In this document: positions 19,617-28,079 of the stretch, one piece after another
Layout: the number at the start of each line of letters is the position of its first letter
Position numbering within the stretch: position 1 is the stretch's first letter
DNA from: Alkalicoccus sp.
Lineage (GTDB): Bacteria > Bacillota > Bacilli > Bacillales > Salisediminibacteriaceae
Length of the DNA stretch: 43,855 nucleotides
Direction of reading: 5' to 3'
NCBI GenBank assembly: GCA_007692495.1
Contig: REBZ01000120.1
Coordinates: 1-43,855, forward strand
The notes under the pieces: model-generated
Database searches by the model: none
Seen by the model: only the letters and a program-made list of their open reading frames with translations
What the model was told of the DNA's origin: nothing
Translations under genes and position numbers: made by a program

Positions 19617-21395
19617 TTAAACGACGTAGCGCTCTTCTTCGATGACACGTTTAGCAAGTTCACGCTTTTTCTGAATAAGATCGATCGGCGTGTGGCGCGT
19701 CAGTTTTTTCAGAATCGACAGCATCGTACGCAGGCTGTCTCCTTCTTCAAGTGTCACAAGAGATTCTTTTGCAATAGCTTCAATGTTATTAAATGCTTCC
19801 TGTGTGTACACTTGTGTCATAAGAAGCTTCTGATGGGACTTTTCTTCTCCGGAAGCAGCCATCGCTTTTTCGGTGCGGAGAATCATCGATTCAATGTTAA
19901 ACACTTCGTTAACGATGTCAGCTGTATTGGCGAGAAGCTCCTGTTCTTTCTGCAGCTTTTCTCCATATTTCTGGGCAGCTGTCCCTGCAATCATAAGGAA
20001 AATTTTCTTCGCATTGGCAAGCAGGTAGCGTTCCTGTTCAAGCGGCTCATCACCAGCTTCTTCCGGCATCATCATCATAAGCTCTTCCTGAAGGCCCTGT
20101 GCCTGCTCGAGAAGAGGAAGCTCTCCTTTCATCGCTTTACGGAGGAGTGTGCCCGGAACGAGCATCCGATTAATTTCGTTTGTTCCTTCAAAGATTCTGT
20201 TAATACGGGAATTACGGTACATTGTTTCCACTTCGTACTCTGCCATGAATCCATATCCCCCGTGAATCTGCACCGCTTCATCCACGACAAAGTCGAGCAC
20301 TTCCGAACCGAAAAACTTATTGAGGGAGCATTCGACAGCATATTCTGCAATTGCATTGCCGACGGCTTCTCCGTCTTTCTGCTCTTCTTCGGAAAGACTT
20401 TCAAAAGCGTCGTTAATCAGACCGCCGGTGCGGTAAATCGTACTTTCCATCGCATACGTTTTTGCTGCCATTTCAGCAAGTTTTTTCTGAATCAATGTAA
20501 ACTTTGAAATAGGCAGTTTAAACTGCTTACGCTCATTCGCATATTTTGCGGAAATTTCGATAGCACGCTTTGCGCCGCCGATGCATCCTACACCAAGCTT
20601 GTAGCGCCCGATGTTCAGAATGTTAAAGGCAATAACGTGTCCCTTGCCTTCCTGCCCGAGAAGGTTTTCTTTCGGTACTTTGGCATCCTGAAGAATCAAT
20701 GTTCTCGTGGAAGAACCTTTAATACCCATTTTCTTTTCTTCCGGACCGACAGAAACTCCGTCATACTCTCTTTCTACGATAAAAGCGGAGAATTTTTCGC
20801 CGTCAATTTTTGCATAAACAACAAAGACATCTGCAAAACCGGCGTTTGTGATCCACTGCTTTTCACCGTTCAATACATAGTGGGAGCCGTCGTCAGACAG
20901 TACGGCTGTTGTTTTTGCGCTCAGTGCGTCTGATCCGGATGTAGGCTCGGTCAGGGCATAGGCTGCAATTTTTTCGCCGGTAGCAAGCGCCGGAAGATAC
21001 TGTTGTTTCTGTTCTTCTGTTCCAAAGAAAACAATCGGAAGAGAACCGATACCAACATGGGCACCCTGCGTCAGGGAAAAAGAACCTGCAAGGGCAAATT
21101 TTTCGGTGATAAGAGAAGAACTGATTTTATCAAGTCCGATCCCGCCGTATGCTTCCGGCACGTCTGCACCAAGCAGTCCGAGCTCTCCAGCCTGCTTTAA
21201 CAGACGGACCGAACGATCGAATTCATGGTTTTCGATATACTCGATCTCCGGAACAACTTTGTTTTTAACAAAATCCTCTGTCGTCTTTCCTATCATTTTA
21301 TGCTCTTCTGTAAAATCTTCCGGCGTGAAAACATCTTCTGCTGTCTGGGATTCAAGCAGGAATCCGCCGCCTTTTACTCGTTCGGTTGTTTCCAT
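19617..21395 (-). CDS. fadE: Acyl-CoA dehydrogenase FadE
   Basis: A 592-residue FAD enzyme that introduces the trans-2 double bond into acyl-CoA, the first step of beta-oxidation. The core dehydrogenase domain (about 30-420) has AYALTEPTSGSDA and the conserved IHGGYGFMAEYEVE and NRIFEGTNEINRM. A C-terminal helical extension (about 440-592) is typical of B. subtilis FadE (YusJ). RBS GAGAGG lies ten bases upstream. It is the last gene of fadNAE, 20 bases after fadA. Confidence 0.96.
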   Translation of the reverse strand: METTERVKGGGFLLESQTAEDVFTPEDFTEEHKMIGKTTEDFVKNKVVPEIEYIENHEFDRSVRLLKQAGELGLLGADVPEAYGGIGLDKISSSLITEKFALAGSFSLTQGAHVGIGSLPIVFFGTEEQKQQYLPALATGEKIAAYALTEPTSGSDALSAKTTAVLSDDGSHYVLNGEKQWITNAGFADVFVVYAKIDGEKFSAFIVEREYDGVSVGPEEKKMGIKGSSTRTLILQDAKVPKENLLGQEGKGHVIAFNILNIGRYKLGVGCIGGAKRAIEISAKYANERKQFKLPISKFTLIQKKLAEMAAKTYAMESTIYRTGGLINDAFESLSEEEQKDGEAVGNAIAEYAVECSLNKFFGSEVLDFVVDEAVQIHGGYGFMAEYEVETMYRNSRINRIFEGTNEINRMLVPGTLLRKAMKGELPLLEQAQGLQEELMMMMPEEAGDEPLEQERYLLANAKKIFLMIAGTAAQKYGEKLQKEQELLANTADIVNEVFNIESMILRTEKAMAASGEEKSHQKLLMTQVYTQEAFNNIEAIAKESLVTLEEGDSLRTMLSILKKLTRHTPIDLIQKKRELAKRVIEEERYVV

Positions 21396-21415
21396 AATTT
21401 ATCATCCTCTCAAGT

Positions 21416-22597
21416 TTAAAGTAATTCGAACACGCCTGCGGCACCCATGCCGCCTCCGATACACATTGTGACTACACCAAACTGTTCATTACGGCGCTTC
21501 ATTTCATGAATAAGGCTTAAAGTCAGCTTTGTACCAGTACATCCGAGTGGATGACCAAGTGCAATTGCCCCGCCATTGACGTTAACTTTGTTATGATCAA
21601 GGTTTAGATGGCGTATTACCTGGAGAGACTGGGAAGCAAACGCTTCATTGAGTTCAAACAGACCAATGTCCTCAAGAGAAAGCCCTGCCTGTTTGACGGC
21701 TTTTGGAATTGCTTCGACCGGCCCGATACCCATCACCTCCGGTGCAACACCTGCCACGGCAAACGAACGGAATTTCACTAGCGGCTGCAGACCGTCCTGT
21801 TCAGCTTTTTCCCGGTCCATAACGAGAACAGAAGCTGCACCGTCACTCATCTGGGAAGCATTCCCTGCTGTTACTGTTCCATTATATGGGTTGAAAGCAG
21901 GACGAAGCTTGCCCAGCGATTCCTGCGTTGTATCTTCCCGGATACCTTCATCGCGGGAATGAGTCACTTCTTTTTCCCAAAGCTTATTATTTTCGTCCAC
22001 TCCCCGGAGTGTTACCGGGACCGGCACAATTTCTTCATCAAAACGACCGTTTTTCACAGCGTCGGCTGCCCGTTTATGACTTTCAGCAGCGAAGGCGTCC
22101 TGGTCTTCCCTGGAGACTCCGTAGCGTTTAGCTACTTCTTCTGCTGTAAAGCCCATTCCCATGTAGTATTCAGGAGCATTTTTCACGAGATCCGGGTTCG
22201 GGGCAATGACATGCCCTCCCATCGGAATAAGACTCATCGATTCTGCTCCGCCGGCAATGATTGCTTCAGACTGGCCGAGCATAATCCGCTCCGCTCCGTA
22301 TGCAATACTCTGGAGGCCGGAGGAACAGTAGCGGTTAATCGTAATAGCCGGCACCTGCTGAGGCAGGCCTGCGAGCGCGGAGATATTTCTTGCCATGTTC
22401 ATCCCCTGTTCTGCTTCCGGCATGGCACAGCCGATAATAACGTCTTCCACACGCTGCGGGTCAAAGTTATTTGCACGCTTTAATGTTTCTTTTATCGTTA
22501 CCGCTGCCAGATCGTCCGGACGGACACTGGCAAACGTTCCTTTTTTCGCTTTTCCGACAGGAGTTCTTGCTCCTGCGACTATAACTGCTTCTTTCAC
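21416..22597 (-). CDS. fadA: Acetyl-CoA acyltransferase (3-ketoacyl-CoA thiolase) FadA
   Basis: A 393-residue thiolase that cleaves 3-ketoacyl-CoA with CoA to release acetyl-CoA. The nucleophilic Cys91 lies in NRYCSSGLQS. The His motif is GGAIALGHPLGCTGTK, and the second Cys lies in CIGGGMGAAG. The start codon is GTG with GGAGGGG upstream. The gene follows fadN by 19 bases. Confidence 0.97.
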   Translation of the reverse strand: MKEAVIVAGARTPVGKAKKGTFASVRPDDLAAVTIKETLKRANNFDPQRVEDVIIGCAMPEAEQGMNMARNISALAGLPQQVPAITINRYCSSGLQSIAYGAERIMLGQSEAIIAGGAESMSLIPMGGHVIAPNPDLVKNAPEYYMGMGFTAEEVAKRYGVSREDQDAFAAESHKRAADAVKNGRFDEEIVPVPVTLRGVDENNKLWEKEVTHSRDEGIREDTTQESLGKLRPAFNPYNGTVTAGNASQMSDGAASVLVMDREKAEQDGLQPLVKFRSFAVAGVAPEVMGIGPVEAIPKAVKQAGLSLEDIGLFELNEAFASQSLQVIRHLNLDHNKVNVNGGAIALGHPLGCTGTKLTLSLIHEMKRRNEQFGVVTMCIGGGMGAAGVFELL

Positions 22598-22616
22598 TTC
22601 AGATCCCCTCCTTCAA

Positions 22617-25001
22617 CTAGTTGCGCAGCGGTTTGCCTGTTGTCAGCATATGCTGCATACGCTGCTGGGTTTTCGGCTCACCTACCAGACTGAGAAACGC
22701 TTCTCTTTCCAAATCCAGCAGGTACTGTTCATCTACTTTAGTACCGTAAGGAATACGTCCGCCTGCAAGAACAAAGGCCAGTTTTTCTGCGATTTTCAAA
22801 TCGTGGTCAGAAATATGTCCTCCGAACTTCATTGTTTTTGCTCCAAGCAGCATTGTAGCGTATCCTCTCTCCCCGACAACCGGAATCGCATCCCGTTTTG
22901 GTGCACGGTATCCCTGGTTATACAGGTAAAGCGCTTTCTGCTTCGCATCATGAAGAAGGTGGTCTCCGTTAATACTAATATCATCCTGCGGCCGGATAAA
23001 TCCGAGTCCTTCCGCTTCGTGGGCACTCGTGCTGACTTTTGCTGTTGCGATTGTTTCAAAAACCTTGTTCGAAACAGCCTGGAGATCGATACTCGTTCCT
23101 TCCGGCAGGCTGTTGACATGGCGGAGATAAAGCTCTTTGTTCCCCCCGCCTCCCGGGATCAGTCCGACACCGGCTTCAACGAGACCCATGTACGTCTCCA
23201 TAGAGGCCTGAATACCTGCTGCAGGCAGACAGACTTCCGTACCTCCACCAAGCGTCATCTGGAATGGAGCGGCTACGACCGGTTTTTCAGAGTAGCGGAT
23301 TTTCGCCATGGAATTCTGGAACTGCCGGACAACAAGATCAATTTCCGGGAAGTTCATATCCTGGGCTTCCATAAGCATCATCATCAGGTTGGCCCCGACA
23401 CAGAAGTTTTTACCCTGGTTATTGATTACGAGCCCTTTGTAATTCTTTTCCACTTCGTCAATCGACTTGTTGATCATCTGCATGACGTCCAGACCGATCG
23501 AATTATTCGGCGATGTAAATTCAAGTACCGCCACATCGTCGCCGATGTCTATCAGGGATGCCCCGGCGTTTTTCATCACAACGGTGCTGTCTGTTTTAGT
23601 GGTTTTAAGATGAATCACTTTTTTATTTATCGCGGCATCCTTGTAGCTGCCTTCCTCATAGTAGCGGGCATGCCCTTCGTAAAAACTTGTTCTGCCTTCT
23701 TCAAGCATTTTTTCCACCCATTCAGGAATCTGCTCGCCTTCTTCTTTCATGCGGGTGACGGATTTTTCAACTCCGATGGCATCCCATGTTTCAAAAGGTC
23801 CCAGCTCCCATCCAAAGCCCCACTTCATCGCCTGATCCACATCGTAGAGGGAGTCGGCAACTTCATAGCACTTTTCTGCAGCATAGAGGAGGGTCGGTTT
23901 TAATATATTCCAGACAAGCCGGCCGGCTTTATCATCTGCATAGACAAGCGCCTGCATCTTTGCAGCCTTGCCTTTTGCCTGTTTACTCTGCTGGACAGAA
24001 GGCGCTTTCATTTTACGGCGTGGAACATATTCCATCGTTTCATAGTCCAGTTCGTAAATTTCACTGCCCTTGTCTGTTTTCTGTTTTTGATAAAAACCTT
24101 TTCCTGTTTTGCTGCCGAGCATATTTTCTTCAATCATTTTTTTCATAAAAGCCGGCGGATCAAATACTTCTTTTTCTTCTCCTTCGACTTGATCGTACAC
24201 ATTTTTAGCTACGTGCATGAACGTATCGAGACCTACAACGTCCAGCGTGCGGAATGTGGCACTTTTAGGACGCCCGAGTGCAGGACCTGTTACAGAATCC
24301 ACTTCACCGACCGAATAGCCGCCTTTCATCATTTCCCTGACTGTCACGAGAAGACCGTAGGTGCCGATCCGGTTACCGATAAAGTTCGGTGTGTCCTTTG
24401 CTTCCACTACTCCTTTGCCAAGAACATCTTCTCCAAACTGCTTCATAAAAGAAAGCACCTGCGGGTCTGTTGCATTCGTCGGGATCACTTCCAGGAGCTT
24501 TAAATATCGCGGCGGGTTAAAAAAGTGGGTGCCGAGAAAGTGCTTCTGAAAATCTTCCGAACGTCCTTCTGCCATAGCTTCCACAGAAATTCCGGATGTA
24601 TTGGAACTGATAATTGATCCTTTTTGACGGTGTTCATCCACCTGGGCGAAAACTTTTTGTTTTATCTCCAGGTTTTCAACTACTACTTCGATAACCCAGT
24701 CAACTTCCTGTAACCGGTGCATATCGTCTTCAAAATTACCAGGCTCAATAAGATCTGCGTTTTCCGGACGTGAGAGTGGCGCAGGCTTCTGCTTTTTCAA
24801 TTTCTTCACAGCTTCTGCCGAAAGTTTATTCCGGGCTTTTTTCTCTTTCAGCGTTGCAACACTGCCTCCGCTGTTCTGAGCTTCCTTAGGTACAATATCC
24901 ATGAGAAGTACTGGAATTCCAATGTTTGCCAGGTGCGCAGCAATACCTGAACCCATGATACCTGAACCGAGAACAGCTGCTTTTTTAATATGACGTGACA
25001 T
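22617..25001 (-). CDS. fadN: 3-hydroxyacyl-CoA dehydrogenase / enoyl-CoA hydratase FadN
   Basis: A 794-residue bifunctional beta-oxidation enzyme. The N-terminal NAD-binding fold has AAVLGSGIMGSGIAAHLA (about 8-25), followed by the 3-hydroxyacyl-CoA dehydrogenase domains with GTHFFNPPRYLKLLEV. The C-terminal third is the enoyl-CoA hydratase/crotonase domain (about 490-700), with the acyl-CoA oxyanion-hole region KNFCVGANL and LIPGGGGNKE. This order, dehydrogenase first, is that of B. subtilis FadN (YusL). AAGGAGG precedes the ATG. It heads fadNAE and has a FadR-type operator in its leader. Confidence 0.97.
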   Translation of the reverse strand: MSRHIKKAAVLGSGIMGSGIAAHLANIGIPVLLMDIVPKEAQNSGGSVATLKEKKARNKLSAEAVKKLKKQKPAPLSRPENADLIEPGNFEDDMHRLQEVDWVIEVVVENLEIKQKVFAQVDEHRQKGSIISSNTSGISVEAMAEGRSEDFQKHFLGTHFFNPPRYLKLLEVIPTNATDPQVLSFMKQFGEDVLGKGVVEAKDTPNFIGNRIGTYGLLVTVREMMKGGYSVGEVDSVTGPALGRPKSATFRTLDVVGLDTFMHVAKNVYDQVEGEEKEVFDPPAFMKKMIEENMLGSKTGKGFYQKQKTDKGSEIYELDYETMEYVPRRKMKAPSVQQSKQAKGKAAKMQALVYADDKAGRLVWNILKPTLLYAAEKCYEVADSLYDVDQAMKWGFGWELGPFETWDAIGVEKSVTRMKEEGEQIPEWVEKMLEEGRTSFYEGHARYYEEGSYKDAAINKKVIHLKTTKTDSTVVMKNAGASLIDIGDDVAVLEFTSPNNSIGLDVMQMINKSIDEVEKNYKGLVINNQGKNFCVGANLMMMLMEAQDMNFPEIDLVVRQFQNSMAKIRYSEKPVVAAPFQMTLGGGTEVCLPAAGIQASMETYMGLVEAGVGLIPGGGGNKELYLRHVNSLPEGTSIDLQAVSNKVFETIATAKVSTSAHEAEGLGFIRPQDDISINGDHLLHDAKQKALYLYNQGYRAPKRDAIPVVGERGYATMLLGAKTMKFGGHISDHDLKIAEKLAFVLAGGRIPYGTKVDEQYLLDLEREAFLSLVGEPKTQQRMQHMLTTGKPLRN

Positions 25002-25025
25002 GTGAAACCTCCTTGCAGTCTATTT

Positions 25026-25043
25026 TGAATGAATACTCATTCA
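25026..25043. promoter_or_regulatory. FadR-type operator upstream of fadN
   Basis: TGAATGAATACTCATTCA is a palindrome with 7-base arms, 25 bases upstream of the fadN ATG. It matches the consensus of the B. subtilis fatty-acid repressor FadR (YsiA), which is released by long-chain acyl-CoA. Induction of fadNAE by fatty acids follows by inference. Confidence 0.85.
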
Positions 25044-25226
25044 TTTTTACACCAAAAAAATAATTCCTTCGCTTCTTTTACTATATATAATTTTCTGCCG
25101 TTATGCAACAAGAAATGTCAAAAAATTTCTTCAATGAGTTTTCCGCTGCTTTTCTTCTCCGGCATAACAACGCCCCCCTCCATCTTTTCACCGAGGAATT
25201 CGTATGTACTTATCTGTTTCACATTA

Positions 25227-25262
25227 CAAAAAAAGCACTCCAGCTTTCACCGGAGTGCTTTC
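25227..25262 (-). terminator. Terminator of secY
   Basis: AAAGCACTCCGG and CTGGAGTGCTTT form the stem around a short loop; on the minus strand TTTTTTTG follows. It lies 10 bases past the secY stop codon. Confidence 0.9.
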
Positions 25263-25272
25263 TTATAATTTA

Positions 25273-26574
25273 TCAGGAGGATCGTTTCATGAAGCCTGTG
25301 TATCGTCTGTCAATCAGCTGGCTCTCGATACGTTTCATTGTATCAAGCGCTACACCGACTACGATAAGAAGGCCTGTACCACCAATCTGTACCGCAGGAG
25401 GAAGTCCTGCAAGCTGCCCGAGAATAAGCGGCAGAATAGCTACAGTCGCCAGGAAAAGTGACCCGACGAACGTCAGACGGTAAAGAAGCTTTACAATATA
25501 ATCCTGGGTTGCTTTACCTGGACGCACTCCGGGGATAAATCCGTTCTGCCGCTGAAGATTCTGCGCCATCTGCTCCGGATTCATCTGGACGAACGTATAG
25601 AAATACGCAAAAGCAATGATTAAAAGGGCGTAAAAAACCATCCCGATTGGATTCGTATAGTCGAACGTCTGGACGACCCACGTTGCAATCGGACTGCCTT
25701 CTCCTACGAAGTTAGCCACAGTCGGCGGAAAAATAAAGAGAGACATTGCAAAGATAACCGGAATTACCCCTGCAGCGTTTACTTTTATCGGCAGGTGGGA
25801 AGACTGGCCGCCGGTAGCACGGCCGCCGGCAGCAACCTGCTTCGCGTACTGGACAGGCACTTTACGTTCTGCCTGCTGAACGTAAATAACACCTACTACC
25901 ACTGCAAGAATAGCGAGTACAATTAATGCAACAATAATAATGTTCATAAACAGCTGCTCGCCGGCATCCGCAATATAAATGGAATAAAGCTGCACGACAC
26001 CGTTCGGAATACCCGCCGCAATACCGGCGAATATCAGGATGGAAATCCCGTTTCCAACACCTTTTGCCGTAATCTGCTCACCGAGCCAAAGAAGAAACGC
26101 TGTCCCCCCGGTAAGAGTAATAGCAATAAGCAGGTACGTTGCAATGGACGGATCCGGCACAAGACCCGGCATAATGTTATTAAAACCAATAGACATACCG
26201 AGTGCCTGAACGAAGGCGATACCGATTGTTCCGTATCTTGTAACCTGTGCAAGTTTTTTGCGTCCGGCATCCCCTTCCCGGGACCATTCTGCAAATTTAG
26301 GTACTACGTCCATACGAAGAAGCTGCACAATAATCGACGCAGTAATGTATGGCATAATTCCCGTCGCAAAAATCGAGAAGTTTTCCAGTGCGCCGCCGCC
26401 GAACTGGTTGAGAAAACCCAGCGCTGCCAGTCCTTCAAAATCGACGGCATCGGCGTTGACACCCGGCGCCGGAAGATGCGCCCCGATACGGAATACTACC
26501 AGTATGGAGAGCGTGAATAAGATTTTATTACGCAGATCCCCTGCGCGGAACATCCCCTGTAATGCATTAAACAT
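25273..26574 (-). CDS. secY: Preprotein translocase channel subunit SecY (stand-alone locus)
   Basis: A 433-residue channel protein with the ten expected membrane segments. RNKILFTLSILVVFRIGAHLP opens TM1; FGGGALENFSIFATGIMPYITASII covers the plug and TM2; VPVQYAKQ and NPEQMAQNLQRQNGFIPGVRPG are the conserved cytoplasmic loops. It looks like a full housekeeping SecY rather than the shortened SecY2 of accessory Sec systems. It is not in a ribosomal protein operon; its neighbours are fadN and a redox gene. So it may be a second copy or a relocated one; the window cannot tell. The start at 26574 is preferred over 26580 because GAGGTG is nine bases upstream. Confidence 0.93.
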   Translation of the reverse strand: MFNALQGMFRAGDLRNKILFTLSILVVFRIGAHLPAPGVNADAVDFEGLAALGFLNQFGGGALENFSIFATGIMPYITASIIVQLLRMDVVPKFAEWSREGDAGRKKLAQVTRYGTIGIAFVQALGMSIGFNNIMPGLVPDPSIATYLLIAITLTGGTAFLLWLGEQITAKGVGNGISILIFAGIAAGIPNGVVQLYSIYIADAGEQLFMNIIIVALIVLAILAVVVGVIYVQQAERKVPVQYAKQVAAGGRATGGQSSHLPIKVNAAGVIPVIFAMSLFIFPPTVANFVGEGSPIATWVVQTFDYTNPIGMVFYALLIIAFAYFYTFVQMNPEQMAQNLQRQNGFIPGVRPGKATQDYIVKLLYRLTFVGSLFLATVAILPLILGQLAGLPPAVQIGGTGLLIVVGVALDTMKRIESQLIDRRYTGFMKRSS

Positions 26575-26711
26575 AAACATCTACACCTCTGTTCATTTCA
26601 AATATATCCGATGCTGCACATTCGTTATGTGCTCTGCGATGTGTTACCATCTGCATCTTTGTAAAGCTTTGGAACTATCGACTATTCAGAAAAATACTGC
26701 TTTATTAGTCT

Positions 26712-26741
26712 ATCATATTCCAGCAGGAGGTGCGTGGACAA
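26712..26741 (-). promoter_or_regulatory. Candidate sigma-A promoter of secY
   Basis: On the minus strand TTGTCC and TATGAT are separated by 18 bases, about 130 bases upstream of the secY start. It is the best match in the leader but is not strong. Confidence 0.4.
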
Positions 26742-26846
26742 TTTTACCTATCGTAAAAAAAATTTAATACCAGGCTATTGAACTTCGTATTTGCTGCCCC
26801 AAGGTGACATGTCAAGGCTCCGTCCCCTCCTGAAAGAAGCATACCT

Positions 26847-26879
26847 AAAAAGCCGTCCCGGAAAAGCAGACAGCTTTTT
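26847..26879 (-). terminator. Terminator of the FrnE-like gene
   Basis: AAAAAGCTGTC and GACGGCTTTTT pair over 11 positions (one G-U) with the T run in the second arm on the minus strand. It lies about 60 bases after the stop codon. Confidence 0.75.
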
Positions 26880-26935
26880 CATCACTTATCCTATACGGAT
26901 TTTCCTCTGCCGTTCTGAACGAAAAGGACAGCTGT

Positions 26936-27532
26936 TCAGGAATGTTCCGCCTTTCGTACAGCTTCTTCATAGGCTTCCTTTGACTGCAGTCCAGTCATTT
27001 TGTTGTTTCCGATTATAAAAGCAGGGACCGCCTGGACATTGTCCTCCTGATGGGCACGGCGTATAGATTTCTGCCTTTCCTCGGAGTACTGTCGTTCTTC
27101 AAGAGCTTTAAGGAACTTGTCACCGGGAAGTCCGCTGTCTTCTGCCATCTTTGTCAGCACCTGGAGATCACCTATATCTTTTCCATCCTCGTAAAAAGCC
27201 CTGAAAACGCGGTGCGCATATTCATTTCCCTTATGAAATTCTTTAGCAAAGAGCAGCCCTTCATGGGCGTAATGCGTATGAGGCTGTGGATCCGTCATAT
27301 TCAAATGCATCGTTACGCCTAATTTTTCTGCCAGTGGCAGGATGGACTGATGCCAGGCCTGCTGAATATAGTTGCTGTGCGGACTCAATGTTTCTTGGGG
27401 ATAGGGCCGGAGTTCAAAAGGCAGCCAATCCACCTCTGCATCTTTTCCTTCTATAGCTTCAAAAAGCGGAGCCTCCGCCAAATAGCAGAAAGGTCAGACG
27501 AAATCACTGTAGATTCTTATTTTCACAGTCAT
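26936..27532 (-). CDS. DsbA/FrnE-family oxidoreductase with in-frame TGA, candidate selenoprotein
   Basis: From the ATG at 27532 (GAGGAG eight bases upstream) the frame gives 198 residues with a single TGA at codon 13 (27496-27494). The N terminus reads VKIRIYSDFV-U-PFCYLAEAPL, which matches the YSDFVCPFCY motif of DsbA-like FrnE proteins, with TGA exactly at the first catalytic Cys. Downstream, NYIQQAWHQSILPLAEKLG, HEGLLFAKEFHKGNEYAHRVF and AVPAFIIGNNKMTGLQ are normal for the family, including the cis-Pro loop (VPAF). A hairpin GCGGA-GGC-UCCGC starts 16 bases after the TGA and has GG in the loop. The predicted role is cytoplasmic disulfide or selenosulfide exchange. Without Sec recoding it would be seen as a 181-residue ORF lacking its active site. 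A nonsense mutation is the alternative. Confidence 0.85.
27465..27479 (-). promoter_or_regulatory. Candidate bacterial SECIS hairpin of the FrnE-like gene
   Basis: GCGGA and UCCGC pair perfectly, with a flanking G-U, around the loop GGC. The loop begins 21 bases after the UGA and has G in its first two positions, in agreement with the bacterial SECIS pattern. Confidence 0.65.
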
Positions 27533-27627
27533 AGTTTTTTCTCCTCTCCATGTTAATTATGCCTGAGTCATTAAAGTGTTTATCCTTCCTGGCATTATAA
27601 ACTTCATACATAACAAATTGTACGTAT

Positions 27628-28047
27628 TTACAGCAGCAGCTCGTTCAGCCACGTTTCTTTACACAGGGGAGCCGGATCGATGGATGGATCCAGACGTTTG
27701 AGCATTACAGCCGCTTCAGGTAAACTTTCCGCTTCCCTCAACAATAAAAGAAATCCTGCAGCAAGACAGAGGGCATCCCTCCCGGAAGGCAGACCGCTGA
27801 TAATTATCCGGTGGCCTTCCACGTAACTGTGCTCCAGCAGACAGACCACCTTCATTAGGGTCCGTTCACGGGACTTTTTATGTTCATCCACGTAGGAAAG
27901 GTATCTTGTTCCGTATAGAGGGAAGGATGCATGTTTTTCTTTCAGGGAGGCAACATAATGTATCCTGTTCCGGTATACTTCTTCAAATGTACACCTGCTG
28001 CTTTTTCTGAGGACGGCACTTTTCAAAAAGGACTGAATTTCTTTCAT
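27628..28047 (-). CDS. Hypothetical protein downstream of hom
   Basis: A soluble protein of 139 residues (140 if the GTG at 28050 is used) that is not recognised. It is basic in the N-terminal half and has a GLPSGRDALCLAAGFLLLLREAESLPEAA stretch (about 92-120), a predicted amphipathic or hydrophobic helix. No signal peptide or metal motif is seen. AAGGAGG lies six to nine bases upstream. It follows hom by about 30 bases and is probably cotranscribed under the same SAM riboswitch, which hints at a link with methionine metabolism, but nothing in the sequence proves one. Confidence 0.7.
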   Translation of the reverse strand: MKEIQSFLKSAVLRKSSRCTFEEVYRNRIHYVASLKEKHASFPLYGTRYLSYVDEHKKSRERTLMKVVCLLEHSYVEGHRIIISGLPSGRDALCLAAGFLLLLREAESLPEAAVMLKRLDPSIDPAPLCKETWLNELLL

Positions 28048-28079
28048 CACCGCTGTCCTCCTTAAACTTCAGCAGCCTC

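Larger units (their letters stand above)
26575..26935. other. Intergenic region between secY and the FrnE-like gene
   Basis: It holds the secY promoter candidate (26712-26741) and the terminator of the upstream redox gene (26847-26879). No additional gene is supported. Confidence 0.6.

Noticed and set aside
26936-27481. 181-residue ORF as the full FrnE-like gene
   Set aside because: Its N terminus begins just after the catalytic motif. The upstream codons match the family in the same frame and have a good ribosome-binding site.
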